The position numbers and the translations under genes were made by a program. Shown piece by piece: positions 63,425-64,000 of a stretch of DNA of 64,000 nt; the stretch's first letter is position 1, and the number at the start of each line of letters is the position of its first letter. Under the pieces are notes generated by a model, which saw only the letters and a program-made list of their open reading frames with translations, was not told the origin of the DNA and did not search any database. The stretch comes from Chitinophaga sp. Cy-1792 (GTDB lineage: Bacteria; Bacteroidota; Bacteroidia; Chitinophagales; Chitinophagaceae): assembly GCF_011752935.1 (NCBI RefSeq), contig NZ_VWWO01000002.1, positions 1,736,001 to 1,800,000 of the forward strand. Reading direction: 5' to 3'.

Positions 63425-63607
63425 ATGTTCAAATTTAATTTCTTTCGTAAAGGAAAAGCTTTACTCGCACACGAAGATTTCGCACCAGAAACAAAACCTT
63501 TTATCGCTGCAAACCACGAGGAAGTACTTACTTTCCATAATACCAGACTGTATTTCTACAGACCAGTAAGGTTACAGCGCAGGTCCAGGAATCAGATGAT
63601 CTCCTGA
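63425..63607 (+). CDS. Short hypothetical protein
   Basis: 60 residues from the ATG at 63425; the frame is open from 63404 but lacks an ATG there. It is not recognised and has no signal peptide or membrane segment. It is basic at both ends (MFKFNFFRKGK and RPVRLQRRSRNQMIS) with a mixed middle. It is convergent to the Lrp/AsnC gene, 8 bases between the stops. Support comes from the -7 box and the structured leader upstream, but it may be a chance frame. Confidence 0.4.
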   Translation: MFKFNFFRKGKALLAHEDFAPETKPFIAANHEEVLTFHNTRLYFYRPVRLQRRSRNQMIS

Positions 63608-63615
63608 AGGGCTGA

Positions 63616-64000
63616 CTATATAGCCGCGCTGACATTAATAGGGCGGGAGAAACTCTCTTCCAGGGAAATGATGGTTTCTGTCCGCTCTATTCCTTTAATA
63701 TGCTGGAGGTCATCCTGCAGAATCTTGCGAAGCTCGGCACTGTCTTTACAGATAATCTCCGCGAACATGCTGTAGGCACCGGTTGTGTAGTTCAGTCGTA
63801 CGATCTGGGGAACTTTCAGGAGTTGCTTGGCCACGCTCTCGTACATAGAGCTCTTTTCGAGGTAAATACCGATAAACGCCAGTACATCATAACCAATGGC
63901 ACGCAGGTTTACCTGTAAACGCGTTCCTTTGATAACGCCCATTTCATGGAGCTTTTTGATACGTACATGGATCGTGCCACCGGAAACAAACAATTTCTTG
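63616..64000 (-). CDS. Lrp/AsnC-family regulator (partial, 5' end beyond the window)
   Basis: 128 residues visible and open to the edge. It begins inside the helix-turn-helix (KKLFVSGGTIHVRIKKLHEMGVIKGTRLQVN), with the N-terminus missing. The RAM/AsnC ligand domain follows (YDVLAFIGIYLEKSSMYESVAKQLLKVPQIVRLNYTTGAYSMFAEIICKDSAELRKILQDDLQHIKGIERTETIISLEESF). It should regulate amino acid metabolism as a dimer or octamer; target genes are not visible here. It is convergent to the short gene at 63425. Confidence 0.9.
   Translation of the reverse strand, partial: KKLFVSGGTIHVRIKKLHEMGVIKGTRLQVNLRAIGYDVLAFIGIYLEKSSMYESVAKQLLKVPQIVRLNYTTGAYSMFAEIICKDSAELRKILQDDLQHIKGIERTETIISLEESFSRPINVSAAI

Overview
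The window looks like chromosomal DNA of a member of the Bacteroidota, most likely the Chitinophagaceae (a Chitinophaga-like genome is my best guess). The reasons are two SusC/SusD pairs, type IX secretion (T9SS) C-terminal sorting domains of both the A and B kind, SprB-type adhesin repeats, lipoproteins with a Cys-Ser-Lys-acidic start, and -7 promoter boxes of the TAnnTTTG type. The species is inference. I see no rRNA, tRNA, CRISPR array, transposase or phage genes.

Layout. 1-17822 is one co-directional block of very large secreted proteins: a partial FN3 and coiled-coil protein, a 1068-residue protein that ends in a PD-(D/E)xK nuclease-like domain, a 186-residue probable immunity protein overlapping it, a 1485-residue beta-rich protein, an FN3 protein, and a 1842-residue SprB-repeat adhesin with a T9SS signal. 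The toxin/immunity pair is visibly AT-richer than its neighbours and sits inside the operon. 18012-24695 holds unrelated single genes: an unknown protein, a T9SS type B surface protein, a sulfatase, a DUF4198 protein, an aldo/keto reductase, a TlpA-like thioredoxin and a PhnB-like protein. 24696-25252 is AT-rich and carries two tandem perfect hairpins.

25253-30079 is a SusC/SusD pair without enzymes. 30154-32095 holds a GNAT acetyltransferase and a DASS transporter. 32255-39072 is a seven-gene export operon (TetR, TolC, membrane fusion lipoprotein, two ABC ATPases, two ABC-2 permeases) with a readable promoter and operator in front. 39652-48215 is a polysaccharide utilisation locus: SusC, SusD, two surface lipoproteins and a heparinase II/III-type lyase.

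48224-54084 holds a DUF899 protein with a small membrane protein, an AhpD-like/GNAT operon divergent from a MocR-type regulator with a clear shared operator, a methyltransferase and signal peptidase I. 54307-63193 holds mostly housekeeping and signalling genes: a cold-shock protein, a PAS histidine kinase, a YhcH/GNAT/YccF operon, a DUF4349 lipoprotein, an HGSNAT-like membrane protein, KptA, methionine aminopeptidase and a THUMP methyltransferase. The right edge has a short possible gene with a structured leader and a truncated Lrp/AsnC regulator.

The best candidate for an undescribed system is the 1-17822 cluster: a surface-protein operon whose second and third genes form a polymorphic toxin/immunity module. 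Other signals worth checking are the MocR and TetR operators, a structured intergenic RNA candidate at 58321-58456, and a hairpin with a T-tract directly before the second SusC gene.
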